From UBA10649 sp963755335 (GTDB lineage: Bacteria; Actinomycetota; Actinomycetes; S36-B12), in the NCBI GenBank assembly GCA_963755335.1, contig CAVWJW010000008.1, positions 682,001-746,000 on the forward strand: 64,000 nucleotides of DNA, written 5' to 3'. Numbering within the stretch: the first letter of the stretch is position 1; the number at the start of each line of letters is the position of its first letter. This document shows positions 19,632-30,493 of this stretch, piece by piece. Under the pieces are notes generated by a model. That model was not told the DNA's origin. It saw nothing but the letters and a program-made list of their open reading frames with translations, and made no database searches. The translations under genes and the position numbers were made by a program.

Positions 19632-20998
19632 ATGTCAGCAAACGTGAACGTGTCGGCCGCACGGCGGACTCGGCACGGGATGATGAAGGCTCTGGCGGCG
19701 GTGGCCGGCACGGTGGCTCTGGTGGCCACCTGTCTGGCGTTCGCAGCGCCGTCCGCCTCCGCAACCGGCAGCAGTCACGAGGAGAAGGTGACGGTCTGCC
19801 ATTACGTCGGTGGGCGCGGAGAGACCGGATTCGGTTACAACGTCGAGACGATCGCGAAGTCTGCCTGGGTCAACCACGCGGGCGACCCCAACTGGGTTCT
19901 CGCCACGCACGGCACGTGCCCAGGACGCCGCCCCCGTGCCCGCAGACCTGGCAGGAGCGCGACGGGCATGGCGTGTGCCAGCCGAAGCCGTGCGACAAGG
20001 CATGGATGGAGCGGGACGGGCATGGCGTGTGCCAGCCGAAGGCAACGTGCGACAAGGCATGGATGGAGCGCGACGGGCATGGCGTGTGCCAGCCGAAGCC
20101 GTGCGACAAGGCATGGATGGAGCGCGACGGGCATGGCAAGTGCGAGCCGAAGCCGTGCGAGGACGGGTTCCAGGCCACGCATGATGGCAAGTGCGAGCCG
20201 AAGCCGTGCGAGGACGGGTTCCAGGCCACGCATGATGGCAAGTGCGAGCCGAAGCCGTGCGAGGACGGGTTCCAGGCCAGCCACGACGGGCAATGCGTCC
20301 CGAAGTGCGCCGATGACGAAGTCCTGAGCAACGGTGAGTGCGTTCCCGACTGTGATGAAGGCCAGTCCCTGGTCGACGGTCAGTGCGTACCGAAGTGCGA
20401 CCTTGATCCGTCGGACGCGAGCTGCCCACCTCCGCCGGTCGAGTGCACCACGACTCAAACCCTCGTTGACGGAGTCTGCAAGGACAATCCCCCGGCCAAT
20501 CCGAAGTTCACGCAGTCGGCCAACGTTCATGGCCAGCTTGACCTCTGCCTTGCTGACGGAACGACCGACACGGTCGTGAACTACAGCGGCGCAGGAACGG
20601 CCACCAGCGGGATCAGCGATGCCGACGCGATCTTCATGGCGAACGAAGCCGCCAATGCTGCTGCGGCTGCAGACATCGCTGCCAAGACGCCGGGCGGCGC
20701 CTCGAAGGGCGCCTGCGGTCCGGTCGTGTCGGCCGCGGAAGCGCCGGTTGTCATCGCTGCACCGAAGCCGGCGACCATCCCGACGAAGAAGCCCGCCAAG
20801 GTGCACGTGGCCCAGCCGGCCAACGTGGACGCTGGTGTCGCCACGGTTCCGACCGCGACGATCCCGAGCGCAGTCAACGCGGGTGGCGGCTCGAGCGGCG
20901 ACCATGGCCCGAACGCAGGGCTGCTGCTCCTGGCCCTGACGGCGACGGGCGTGTGCCTGATCGCTACCGGTCGACTCCTGGCCACTCGGTCCAGGTAA
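19632..20998 (+). CDS. Secreted Cys-rich tandem-repeat protein with C-terminal membrane anchor; one frame break
   Basis: Signal peptide (LAAVAGTVALVATCLAFAA, cleavage near ASA). A short N-terminal domain has CHYVGGRG and ends ATHGTCP. The frame breaks at the C-run near 19919: one extra C joins it to PPPCPQTWQERDGHG. Then come seven Cys-Pro-Lys repeats (18-codon and 17-codon types), two further Cys-rich units (NGECVPDC, DGQCVPKC), a beta-like domain and an Ala/Pro/Lys stalk. The C-terminus is a membrane helix with RSR, without LPxTG. I do not recognise a family; a cell-envelope role is inferred. Confidence 0.72.
19955..20308 (+). repeat. Tandem coding repeats of 54/57 and 51 bp
   Basis: Units at 19955-20008 (54 bp), 20009-20065 (57 bp, one codon longer) and 20066-20119 (54 bp) encode ERDGHGVCQPKPCDKAWM-like sequence. 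A partial unit runs 20120-20155. Three 51-bp units from 20156 encode CEDGFQATHDGKCEPKP-like sequence. Copies are nearly identical at DNA level, which points to recent unit duplication and easy length variation. Confidence 0.9.
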
Positions 20999-21079
20999 CG
21001 GGAGATCACGGACATCAGCTGCGCTGGAGGTGCGAAGGACAAGGTAGCCACCAGGCCGCTGTAGCGCCGTGAACGAGAA

Positions 21080-21108
21080 GACCCCCGCCACCCCCTCAGG
21101 CGGGGGTC
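21080..21108. terminator. Hairpin terminator between convergent genes
   Basis: Perfect 10-bp stem GACCCCCGCC / GGCGGGGGTC with a 9-base loop, between the Cys-rich protein (+) and the NIL-domain gene (-). It can serve both directions. The remaining sequence of 20999-21156 holds nothing else I can identify. Confidence 0.85.
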
Positions 21109-21156
21109 ACTCGTGTGCCTAGTTCGTCGGCGGTGCGTGGACGTTCGGGCCGAGCG

Positions 21157-21414
21157 TCAGCCCTCGAGGACGTCACCCTCGACGCGCGACACGTCGACCC
21201 CGATCGACTCCATGTAGTCGATGGCGGACTTCACCGAATCGGCGTCGCCGCTGAGGTCGAGGACCATCCAACCGGTGTGGTCCTGGATGGATGCGCGACG
21301 GATGTTCGGCACGACGGCGAAACGCGTGACGATCTCGTAGATGACCGGTTCCGTCGCCGGACCGGGCGGGAAGGTCAGCCGCACATGCTGGTGCGTGGCG
21401 GATGCGTCGCTCAT
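21157..21414 (-). CDS. NIL-domain protein
   Basis: 85 residues with the small ferredoxin-like NIL fold (HVRLTFPPGPATEPVIYEIVTRF, then VVPNIRRASIQDHTGWMVLDL), the ligand-binding regulatory domain found at the end of MetN methionine ABC ATPases. Here it stands alone. Its ATG overlaps the stop of the upstream flippase/pseudokinase gene (ATGA), so expression is coupled. Possible roles are metal or methionine sensing or iron-sulfur work; none is proven. Confidence 0.85.
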   Translation of the reverse strand: MSDASATHQHVRLTFPPGPATEPVIYEIVTRFAVVPNIRRASIQDHTGWMVLDLSGDADSVKSAIDYMESIGVDVSRVEGDVLEG

Positions 21415-23963
21415 AGCAAGCCCTTCTTCGTCAGCCAGTTGAATGACCAGTATCCCGGAACAGTGGGCAGCCAGAACGTCACCAGGCGGAAGAGCAGCAC
21501 AGCGGACACCGCCGTGCCCGCGTCAAGGCCGCCAGCCGTGAGGCCCGCGGACAGGGCCGCCTCCACCGCACCCAGGCCACCGGGCGTCGGGGCGGCCTGG
21601 CCCAACGTGGCACCGGCCAGGTAGACGACCGCCACCACGGCAACGTTCATCTCGCCGCCGAAGGCGAGAACGCAGGCGTAGAGGACGCCGATGAATGCCG
21701 CGTTGAGGAGCAGGATCCCGCCGATGCCCTCGACCAGCTTCATCGGACGCTGCACGACGGTGATGAGGCGGGGGATGACCTCCTTGAGCGTCGGCTGAAC
21801 ACGCTTGACGATCGTGCGGCGGACGGCGGGAACCGCGAGGAGCGCCAGGACGACGATCACGAACACGACAACGAGGATCACCGCCCACTGCGGCGGGTTG
21901 AACGTGTGGTCGGCCTGCGTTCCGGCCGCGATGCCGAACCCGAACAGCAGGAGGATGTGGGCGACGAACGCCATGACCTGGGCCACGCCCACGCTCGCGG
22001 CGGCCAGCGCCGGATGCAGCCCCGCCTTCTGCAGGAAGCGCACGTTGATCGCGATCGACCCGATGGTCGGCGGGGAGACGAGCGTGGCGAAGGAGCCGGC
22101 GAGCTGCGCGAGGATCGTTCGATGAAGTGCCAGATGCTCGGGGACGAAGCCGGACAGTGACCAGGCCGCGGCGACGAAGGTCATCGCGCTGAGCACCAGG
22201 GCGACGAGCGCCCATCGCCAGTCGGCGGTGGTGATGAGCGTGGCCAGGTCGACCTGCGCGAGTTGAGACAGAAGCAGGTAGCCGGCAATCGTCCCGACGA
22301 CGATCATGACCAGGGTGCGCGGGCGAATGCGCTCGAACTGGATCGTCTCGGCGTCAGCGCCTGGCCGGATCTCCGCCAGCCGATCGCGCAGTCGCACCAT
22401 CAGGCCCTTGTACTTGCGGACCGCGCGTCGCGTCTCGTGCGTCATGGCCACGGGCTGCAGTGCGGGCAGCGCGCGGGCCAGGCCCTCGACCCCGAGCACG
22501 AGCCGCCCGGCGTCCACGGCGCGATCGACGTCGGTCAGCATCGCCAGGGTGCACAGCAGCTCGGCGATGTCGATGCGCTGCGCAACGTCGCCCGCGGCGA
22601 TGCTCCCGCGGTCTCCGCCGATCAGCCACACCGAGCCGTCGTCCGCGCGCATCAAGTGGCTGGCCGTCAGCGAGCGATGGCTGATCTGGCTCTCGTGGAG
22701 GGTACGGACGGCGCGGAACGCCTGCTCGAGGTCGGTCTCGGTGATCACGTCGAGATCGGCGAACCTGTGTCCGACAACGGCCTCGTAGGCAAGAAGGCAC
22801 GAGTCGGGGCCAACCTCGCTGGCGAGCAGCAGGCGTGGCTCGGGTGCGCCGGCCGACTCGGCAGCGAAGGCGACGAGGGCAGCATGGTCGAGGGTCTCGC
22901 GCATGTTGAACGCCCGACCGGCGCTGTCGTCGCGCAGTCTCAGGTTCGTGTAGATGGCGTTGACGAGGCCCGCACCCTCGAGGTCACGGTCGAGAACCGC
23001 CACAACGATCTGGCCCCCGGCTCGCGTGGTGGCGATGTAGCGCCGCCCCTTCGACGTGGACTCCTGGGCGCGCAGCATGGTGATCGGATAACCGCCCTTG
23101 GTGAGGGCGTCGGCGACTTCCATCCCGCTCGGACGCGTCGTGGGCGTACCCGCGATGTAGCGGGTCAGCAGCCCGACGCCCCACCCGATCGTCACCGAGA
23201 TCCCCACGCCGGCGAGGGCGATGCCCGCACTGAGGATCGCGACGACGACCAGCGAGCCCACGACGACGATGGACAGCAGGTTCCACGGGCGCCGACTCAC
23301 CAGTCGGGTGACGGTGATGAACGCCACGAGCCCGCCGAGGATGGGTGCGGTGGCGGTGCTGTTCGGACTCGTCGAGCCGGCCAGCGCGGCTAGGAGTCGG
23401 GGGACGTCCGCGTGCGACACGATCAGCGAGACGCCGACGAGCAGCACGATGGCGATGAGCAGCGCGACGAACGCGTCGAGCAACTGGCGCATGCGACGGC
23501 GCAGCAGCAAGGCGACGGCCGCCGCGATCGGCAGACCCAGGGTCCCGATGCCGCCGATGACGTTCAGCACGAGCACGACGAGGGACGGCAGCAGGGCGGC
23601 GCCGGTCGTGAGGTCGGTGTCGATCCCGGCAGCCGTCTGCGTGGCGAAGTAGCCGACCAGCACGATCACGATGGTGATGACGATCGCCAGGACGAACCGG
23701 GCGAGGTCGAGGGGCCTGCGGAGCCGGCGGGGCACCACGCCGTCCTCGATCACCAGGGTGTGCTCGGGGAGCGGGACAGGCTCGGTGACCGGGGTCTCGA
23801 CGAGATCGCCCGCTCGAGGCTCATCGGGTCCCTCTGCTGCGGGGCTCGCTGCGCTCGCTCCTCGCGACGGCCCGATGCCGTCGGGGGCCGCTGCTGCGGG
23901 GCTCGCTGCGCTCGCTCCTCGCGACGGCCCGGACTCACTCACGGGCTCGATGGTGTCAGACAC
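21411..23963 (-). CDS. Membrane protein: pseudokinase-like centre plus LPG-synthase-type (flippase-like) transmembrane domain
   Basis: 850 residues from GTG 23963. The N-terminus is disordered, with a duplicated SRGASAASPAA segment from a 41-bp repeat. About five or six membrane helices follow (residues 75-270). A soluble region at 300-520 looks like a degraded protein kinase: HRSLTASHL (about residue 428) stands where HRDLxxxN would be, and GGDRG in place of DFG. The C-terminal third (550-845) is the LPG_synthase_TM/UPF0104 bundle with APTPGGLGAVEAAL. The catalytic Asp positions appear lost, so ligand binding or regulation is more likely than phosphorylation. A lipid flippase-like role is the family-level guess. 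Confidence 0.8.
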   Translation of the reverse strand: MSDTIEPVSESGPSRGASAASPAAAAPDGIGPSRGASAASPAAEGPDEPRAGDLVETPVTEPVPLPEHTLVIEDGVVPRRLRRPLDLARFVLAIVITIVIVLVGYFATQTAAGIDTDLTTGAALLPSLVVLVLNVIGGIGTLGLPIAAAVALLLRRRMRQLLDAFVALLIAIVLLVGVSLIVSHADVPRLLAALAGSTSPNSTATAPILGGLVAFITVTRLVSRRPWNLLSIVVVGSLVVVAILSAGIALAGVGISVTIGWGVGLLTRYIAGTPTTRPSGMEVADALTKGGYPITMLRAQESTSKGRRYIATTRAGGQIVVAVLDRDLEGAGLVNAIYTNLRLRDDSAGRAFNMRETLDHAALVAFAAESAGAPEPRLLLASEVGPDSCLLAYEAVVGHRFADLDVITETDLEQAFRAVRTLHESQISHRSLTASHLMRADDGSVWLIGGDRGSIAAGDVAQRIDIAELLCTLAMLTDVDRAVDAGRLVLGVEGLARALPALQPVAMTHETRRAVRKYKGLMVRLRDRLAEIRPGADAETIQFERIRPRTLVMIVVGTIAGYLLLSQLAQVDLATLITTADWRWALVALVLSAMTFVAAAWSLSGFVPEHLALHRTILAQLAGSFATLVSPPTIGSIAINVRFLQKAGLHPALAAASVGVAQVMAFVAHILLLFGFGIAAGTQADHTFNPPQWAVILVVVFVIVVLALLAVPAVRRTIVKRVQPTLKEVIPRLITVVQRPMKLVEGIGGILLLNAAFIGVLYACVLAFGGEMNVAVVAVVYLAGATLGQAAPTPGGLGAVEAALSAGLTAGGLDAGTAVSAVLLFRLVTFWLPTVPGYWSFNWLTKKGLL
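23834..23931. repeat. Two exact 41-bp repeats, 57 bp apart, in coding sequence
   Basis: Copies at 23834-23874 and 23891-23931 are identical; the core reads GCTCGCTGCGCTCGCTCC. The offset is 57 bp, 19 codons, so both stay in frame and encode SRGASAASPAA. The unit contains near-palindromic GCTCGCTGCGCTCGC, typical of small dispersed (REP-like) repeats. Confidence 0.9.
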
Positions 23964-24002
23964 GACCCGTCATGTGTCGGACCCGGGTGGTATCCATGCC
24001 TC

Positions 24003-27000
24003 ATGCGATGGGTCCTGGACGCCTCCCCAGCGTCCGGCACATGCGCCCCCGTGCTCGACGCCGACCAGCAGCGGGTGGTCGATCACCGCGCCGGCCCCCT
24101 TCTGGTCCTCGCCGGCCCGGGCACCGGCAAGACCACGACCATCGTCGAGGCGATCTGCGCCCGGCTGGCCGATCCGCACGACCCGCTGGCCCCCGACCAG
24201 GTGCTGGCCCTCACCTTCGGGCGCAAGGCGGCCGGCGAACTGCGTGACCGGGTCGTCAGCCGGCTCGGTGGCGGGGTCGTCCCCACGGTCGCCACCTTCC
24301 ACTCCTTCGCCTACGGCCTCGTCCGCCAGACCGACACCGTTGACGGCTACCTGACCGCGCCGCGGCTCATGTCCGGGGCCGAGGAGGACGTCCGCATCCG
24401 CGAGCTGCTCCGGGGCGCCGTGGCCGACGGCTCGATCGAGTGGCCCGACGACCTCATGGGCGCCGTATCCACCCTCGGCCTTGCCAACGAGGTCCGCGCG
24501 GTCCTGTCACGCGCCCGCGAGCTCGGCCTGCAGGGCAGCGACCTGCGCCGCATCGGCGCGGCTAGCGGCCGGCCGGCGTGGGTGGCAATCGGCCAGCTCG
24601 CCAGCCAGGAGCAGGACGTCATGGGCTTCGAGAACGTCCTCGACTACACCGAGCTCCTGTACCAGGCGCTTCTCCGCGTCTCCGATCCACAGCTGGCCGC
24701 CCATCTGCGGGGACGCTATCGGGCCATCTACGTGGACGAGTACCAGGACACCGACCGCCTCCAGGTGGCACTGCTCAAGGCGCTTGCTGGACCCGGCTGC
24801 TCCCTCGTCGCGGTGGGCGACCCGGATCAGGCGATCTACGGTTTCCGGGGTGCCGACGTGCGCGGCATCCTTCGGTTTCCGGACGTGTTCGCCGATGGGG
24901 CCGGTCGGCCAGCGCCCGTCGCCGTACTCGGCACGACGCGGCGGTTCGGCCCTCGCATCCGCGAGGCCGCCACCGTGGCGCTCGGTGATCGCCTGCCGCC
25001 GGGACTGCCGGTGGCCGAGGCTCGCGCGCATCGCACCCCGGCCTGCGCCGAACGCGCCGCCGGTCTCGACCTCGTCTCGATCCGCACCTACGACGACGCC
25101 GGGGCGCAGGCGGCCCACATCGCCCGCGAGCTGCGCCTCGCCCATGTCGATAGTGGTGTCGAATGGCGGGCGATGGCGGTGCTCGTGCGCAGCGGCCAGC
25201 AGCTGCCCGTCATCCAACGGGCCCTGCCATCGCCGGCGTTCCCGTCGTCGTCGCGGCAGACGAGATCCCACTGCGATCGGAGCCGGCGGTGGCGACCCTC
25301 CTGGGAGCGCTGGCCCTGGCCTCACGATCCGACACCGCGACGCCTGCCCTCGTCCTCGACGTGCTCACCGGGCCGATCGGCGGATTGACATCGTCCGACG
25401 TGCGGCGGCTGGGCCGTGCGCTGCGACGACAGAACCACGCAGGCGGGCACCGCGACGGCCCCGTCGGAGGTCCTCATTCGCGACGCCGTGCTCGCCGGCC
25501 TGCTCCAGGACACCGACCGGCTCGACGTCGACGCCCTGCCGCCGCGTGATCCTGCAGCCGACGCCGTGCGTCGTCTCAACGCACTGCTCCACGACGTCAA
25601 CGGGCTCATCGCCGACGGAGCGACCCCTCAGGAGGTCCTCTGGCGCCTCTGGACGGGGGGAGCCTCGCCGCACGGCTGGTCGCAGCGACTGCGCACCGCG
25701 GCCCTCGAGGGCTCGCGCCCAGCCAACCACGACCTTGATGCCGTGATCGCGCTGTTCGACGCCGCCGAGCGACTCACCGGGCGCTATCCGGGATTCCTGG
25801 GCGTCCGCATGTTCCTCGACTCCCTGAACGACCAGCAGATTCCCGCCGAGCCCGTGGCCGACCGTGGCACGCATGTCGATGCCGTGCGCGTCCTGACGGC
25901 GCATCGAGCCAAGGGCCTCGAGTGGGACCAGGTGTGGGTCGTCGGGCTCCAGGAGGGCAGCTGGCCCGACCTGAGGGCCCGCGGCTCGACCCTGCGCGCC
26001 GAGGAGCTGACGGCCACAGGGGTCGGCCCTGGCCCGCGACGCCGGCGACCTGCTGGAGGAGGAGCGTCGCCTGTTCTACGTGGCGTGCACGCGGGCGCGC
26101 ACCCACCTGCATGTGTGCGCGGTCCGGCCGGCCGACGACAACGGTGATCGGCCGAGTCGATTCGTCGACGACCTGCCCGCGGTGGCTTCGAGGCGGTGCA
26201 CGTGACCGGCCGGCCGGCCCACTCGGTCTCCCTGGCCGGACTCGTTTCCGAACTGCGCGCCACCACCCTCGATCCGCTCGCAGCGCCCGTCGTTCGCGAG
26301 GCGGCGCTCACGCAACTCGCGCTGCTCGCGGCGCAGCGCGACGATGACGGCCGACCCGTCGTGCCGCTTGCGGATCCGACGCGTTGGTGGGGCCTGAACG
26401 ACCTCTCCGACGGTCCGCGTCCCGTGCGCGACCCGGACCGGCCGATCGCGCTGAGCGGCAGCGGACTCGACGGGATCCTGTCCTGCCCGATGAAGTGGTT
26501 CCTCGAGCATGAGGCCCACGCAGAGACGTCGCGTGGCACCGCCACCAGCTTCGGCAGCGTCGTCCACGCGGTCGCGGACTTCGTGGCGAAGGGCGAGATC
26601 CCGGCGAGCCTCGACGACATGGATGCCCAGGTCGACCGGATCTGGGGCGAGCTGCGGTTCGAGGCCCGATGGCAGTCCGTGGCGGAGCGGCGGGAGGCGC
26701 GGGCGGCGCTCGGCCGGTTCCTCGAGTACCACGTCCGTAAGGATCGTGAACTCGTCGACACCGAGGCGGCGGTCGGCACGGAGCTCACGGTCCCGGTCCC
26801 CGGTGGCGGTGAGGACACCGTCCGGCTGCGCGGCTACGTCGATCGCGTGGAACGCGACGCCGATGGTCGCCTCGTCCCGATCGACCTGAAGAACATGAAG
26901 CGCGGCGTGCCCGACAAGGACATCCCCGAGCATGGCCAGCTGGGCGTCTACCAGTTGATGCTTCGCGAAGGGGGCCTGCGCACGGCGGACGAGCCGGGCG

Positions 27001-27281
27001 ACGCCGACGCGCCCGCCGAACCTGCTGACGCGCCCCGCGTGGGCGGGGCCGCGCTGGTCCAGCTGCGGGTGCCCGCGGGCAAGAACAGCCCCGACCCCAA
27101 GGTCCAGTTCCAGGAGCCCCTCGGCGCCGAGACGCCGACCTGGGTCGAGCGCAAGCTCGGCGCGGCCGCGGCGGTCCTGCGCAGCGAGTCGTTCCCGGCC
27201 ACCCTCGGGTCGGCCTGCCGGTTCTGCGCCTACAGCACCTCGTGCCCGGCCAAGCCCGCCGGTGAGCAGGTGGTCCCATGA
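24003..27281 (+). CDS. adnA: AdnA-type UvrD/RecB helicase-nuclease; four frame breaks
   Basis: First subunit of the actinobacterial double-strand-break resection machine AdnAB. Motor motifs: GPGTGKTTT (Walker A), YVDEYQDTD (Walker B), AVGDPDQAIYGFRGAD, LTAHRAKGLEWD and RLFYVACTRAR. The C-terminal RecB-like nuclease has GYVDRVERD and PIDLKNMKRG. A four-Cys set (SCPMKW and CRFCAYSTSC) fits an AddB-like iron-sulfur cluster. One-base breaks near 25225, 25435, 26026 and 26184 split it; repaired length is about 1,092 residues, normal for AdnA. Its stop overlaps the adnB start (ATGA). Confidence 0.9.
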
Positions 27282-30200
27282 CCGGGTCCGACCTGACCAA
27301 GATCGCCCTCGACACCGTGCTGGGCTTCACGCCTCACCGAGCAGCAGTGGGCTGCGGTGTCGGCCGAGCTCGAGCCGGCCGTCATCGTCGCGGGGGCCGG
27401 CTCCGGCAAGACCACGTCGATGGCAGCGCGCGTTGCCTGGCTGGTCGGCAGCGGTCACGTGGCGCCTGAGGGCGTCCTTGGGCTGACGTTCACCACCAAG
27501 GCCGCGGGCCAGCTGCTGCGGGCCATGCGCGACCAGGTATCGGCGCTGGTGTCCGCGGGCGTCATCCGCGACAGCGATGACGACGACAATCCAATCGGCG
27601 ACCCGCAGGCGTTCACGTACCACGCCTTCTGCGCGCGGATCGTCGCCGAGCACGGCATCCGACTCGGTCGCGAGCCGATGACGACGATGCTCACCGATGG
27701 CGCGCGGCAGCAGCTGGCGCATCGCGTCGTATGCCGCTCGACCCTCCCGTTGTTCGACTTCGGTCGCAACCCGATCGACGTCGCCAACGACCTGCTCAGC
27801 CTCGACGACGAGCTGACCGAACTGGCCATCGCGCCGGCGGAACTGCGCGACTTCGACGACGACATGCTCGCGATGCTGCACAGCGCTGACTCGCTGCAGC
27901 TGATCGGGCGGCAGATGGAGCGCGTGTCGAGCCTTCGCGCGGTGCTCGCGGACCTCGTCGAGCAGTGGCGAGCGGAGAAGGCCGAACGCGAGGTCATGGA
28001 CTTCGCCGACCAGATCCGACTGGCGGGCGAGATCGTCGACAGGTACCCCGACGTCGTAGCGGACCTTCGCGCCAGGTTCCCGGTCGTCCTGCTCGACGAG
28101 TACCAGGACACCTCGATCGCGCAGCGGATGCTCCTGCAGAGGGCCTTCGGCAACGGGCACGCCGTGATGGCGGTCGGGGATCCCTGCCAGGCGATCTACG
28201 GCTGGCGCGGCGCGAGCGTTGACAACATCGAGCACTTCCCGTCGCACTTCCCCCGCCGCGTGGCCAGCACGTCGTCTGCCGTCCGCTTCGCGCTGTCCGA
28301 GAATCGCCGTTCGGGCCCGAACATCCTCGAGATCGCCAATCGGGCGTCCGAACATCTGCGCACGATCCACGCGGGCGTCGAGCCGCTGACACCGGCCGAC
28401 ACCGGCAAGGGCCCGGGCGCCGTCGGCTGCGCCCTCTTCACGACCTACGCCGAGGAGGTGGCCTGGCTGGTGCAGGAGATCCAGGCGACCCATGCGGGGC
28501 ACGCGGACTGGTCGCAGATCGCCGTGCTGGCCGCCACCGGGCGAGACCTGGTCGCGGTCGACCAGGCCCTGCGGCGCGCGGGGGTTCCCACGCAACTGCT
28601 CGGTGCGGCTGCGCTACTCGCCCAGCCGGCGATCGTCGACCTGCGCGCCATGCTCGAGGTCATCCTCGACCCCACCGCGAATGCCGCATTCGTGCGACTG
28701 GCGACCGGGCCGCGCTGGCGCATCGGCGTGCGCGACCTGGCGGCGCTCGGGGCGCGTGCCGCAGGGCTGTCGGGAGGTCGGCAGAGGTCCGCTCAGGAGG
28801 ACATCGACTCCGCCCTCGACGACGCGGTGGCCGGCAGCGACATGGTGGAGGCGGTGTCCTTGACCGAGGCGCTGGAGGACCTCGGCGATGCCGACAATTA
28901 CTCGGCAGAGGCTCGCGAGCGTTACACGGCCATGGCCGCCGAGCTGCGGCGCCTGCGCCGCCACGTAGGCGAACCGCTGACCGACCTCATCCTTCGCGTC
29001 ATCCGCACGACCGGCCTGGAGGTCGAGGCGGCTCTCGGGCCGCCCGCCATCGCGGCCCAGCAGCAGCATGCGATTGCCGCGTTCCTCGATCTCGCCGCGG
29101 AGTTCACCGACCTTGACGGGCGCATGACGCTCGGTGCCTTCCTCGGCCGGCTGCGCGACGCCGAGCGGTTCGACATCTCGATCGACCTCGACGTCACGGG
29201 CCCGGCCGACGCGGTGCAGCTGCTGACCATCCACAAGGCGAAGGGTCTCGAGTTCGGCTACGTCTTCGTGCCGTTCGTCGCCGAGGGCGCCTTCCCGGGC
29301 GGCCGGGGGCGATCCCAGTGGCCGACGAGTGCGCATACCGTCCCCTGGCCCTTACGCGACGACTGCACCGACGAGCTCGGAGAGTTCCCGCTGAATGGCG
29401 ACGCCCCCAAGGCCAAGGACCATGCTGCCTACAAGCTCGTGCTGCGTGCAGTCTCCGAGCTCGAGAACGAGCGCCTGGCCTATGTCGCCTTCACGCGAGC
29501 CGAGCGGGGCCTGACGGTCTCGGCGCACTGGTGGGGTCCCTCGCAGGCGACCCTGCGCGGCCCGGACGCCTTCCTCGAGCTGGTCCACGAGGCGTGCCTG
29601 GATGGCGTCGGGCAGGTGGTGCACTGGGCCGATCGTCCGGGCGACGATGAAGCGAACCCCCAGGGCGAGGACTTCGCGGCCCCCGCGCCGTGGCCCGCGC
29701 CGGTGTCCGCCGACCGGCTTGCGGCCCTGGAGTCGGCGGCGGCCGCTGTGCGTGCCCCTCTGGCGCACCAGCCCGAGCTGCCCGGGCTGGGCAGCCAGGC
29801 CCGACCCTCGGGCACGGCTGCCGCCGACGCTGAGACGATCGCCCGCTGGGACGTCCTGGCGACGGCGCTCGTGGAGGAGGAGCGGCAGCGGCACGCTCGC
29901 GAACGGGTCGTTCCCCTCCCCAGCAGCGTCTCGGCCAGCACGCTTGATGCATGCCCTGGCCGATCCGGTCGCCGTCGCGCAGGAGCTCGCCCGGCCGATG
30001 CCGCGTCCGCCCGCCCCCGCGGCCCGTCGGGGCAGCGACTTCCACGCCTGGGTCGAGACGAGGTTCGGCCAGCAGTCCCTGCTGGATCCCGACGACCTGC
30101 CCGGGTCCGCCGACGCTGAGCTCGGTTCCGACGAGGCTCTCGAGGCGCTCAAGGAGGCGTTCTCGACTCAGCGGTTGGAGCGGCCGCGACCCGGTCGCGG

Positions 30201-30475
30201 TCGAGGTGCCGTTCGCCCTCGTGATCGGCGGCCGGGTGGTCAACGGCCGCATCGATGCGGTGTTCGAGGCCGATGGTCGGTTCGACGTCATCGACTGGAA
30301 GACCGGTGGTTCGCAGGGGGTCGACGCGATGCAGCTGGCGATCTACCGGCTGGCATGGGCCCAGCTGGCCGGCGTCCCCCTCGATTCTGTCGATGCCGCC
30401 TTCGTCATGGTCGCGACGGGAGAGGTGCTCCGACCGGAAACCGACGAGCTCGTGGGGCGACTGCGCGAGCTGTGA
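27278..30475 (+). CDS. adnB: AdnB-type UvrD/RecB helicase-nuclease; three frame breaks
   Basis: Second AdnAB subunit, about 1,065 residues after repair. Motor motifs: VAGAGSGKTTS, VVLLDEYQDTS, AVGDPCQAIYGWRGAS, LTIHKAKGLEF and LAYVAFTRAERGL. The C-terminal nuclease has GRIDAVFEADGRF, VIDWKTG and QLAIYRLAW, the classical RecB nuclease signature. No iron-sulfur Cys set is seen here, in contrast to the upstream subunit. Breaks near 27332, 29944 and 30186 are each fixed by removing one base. ATGA overlap with adnA makes the pair one operon. Confidence 0.9.
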
Positions 30476-30493
30476 AAGTGCGAGGATCCCGTC

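Noticed and set aside
19955..20308. CRISPR array
   Set aside because: Units are directly adjacent, in frame and without unique spacers; they are coding repeats.
25225..30186. Programmed frameshifting in adnA/adnB
   Set aside because: Seven breaks of both signs with no shared slippery site; the same kind of break occurs in unrelated genes.
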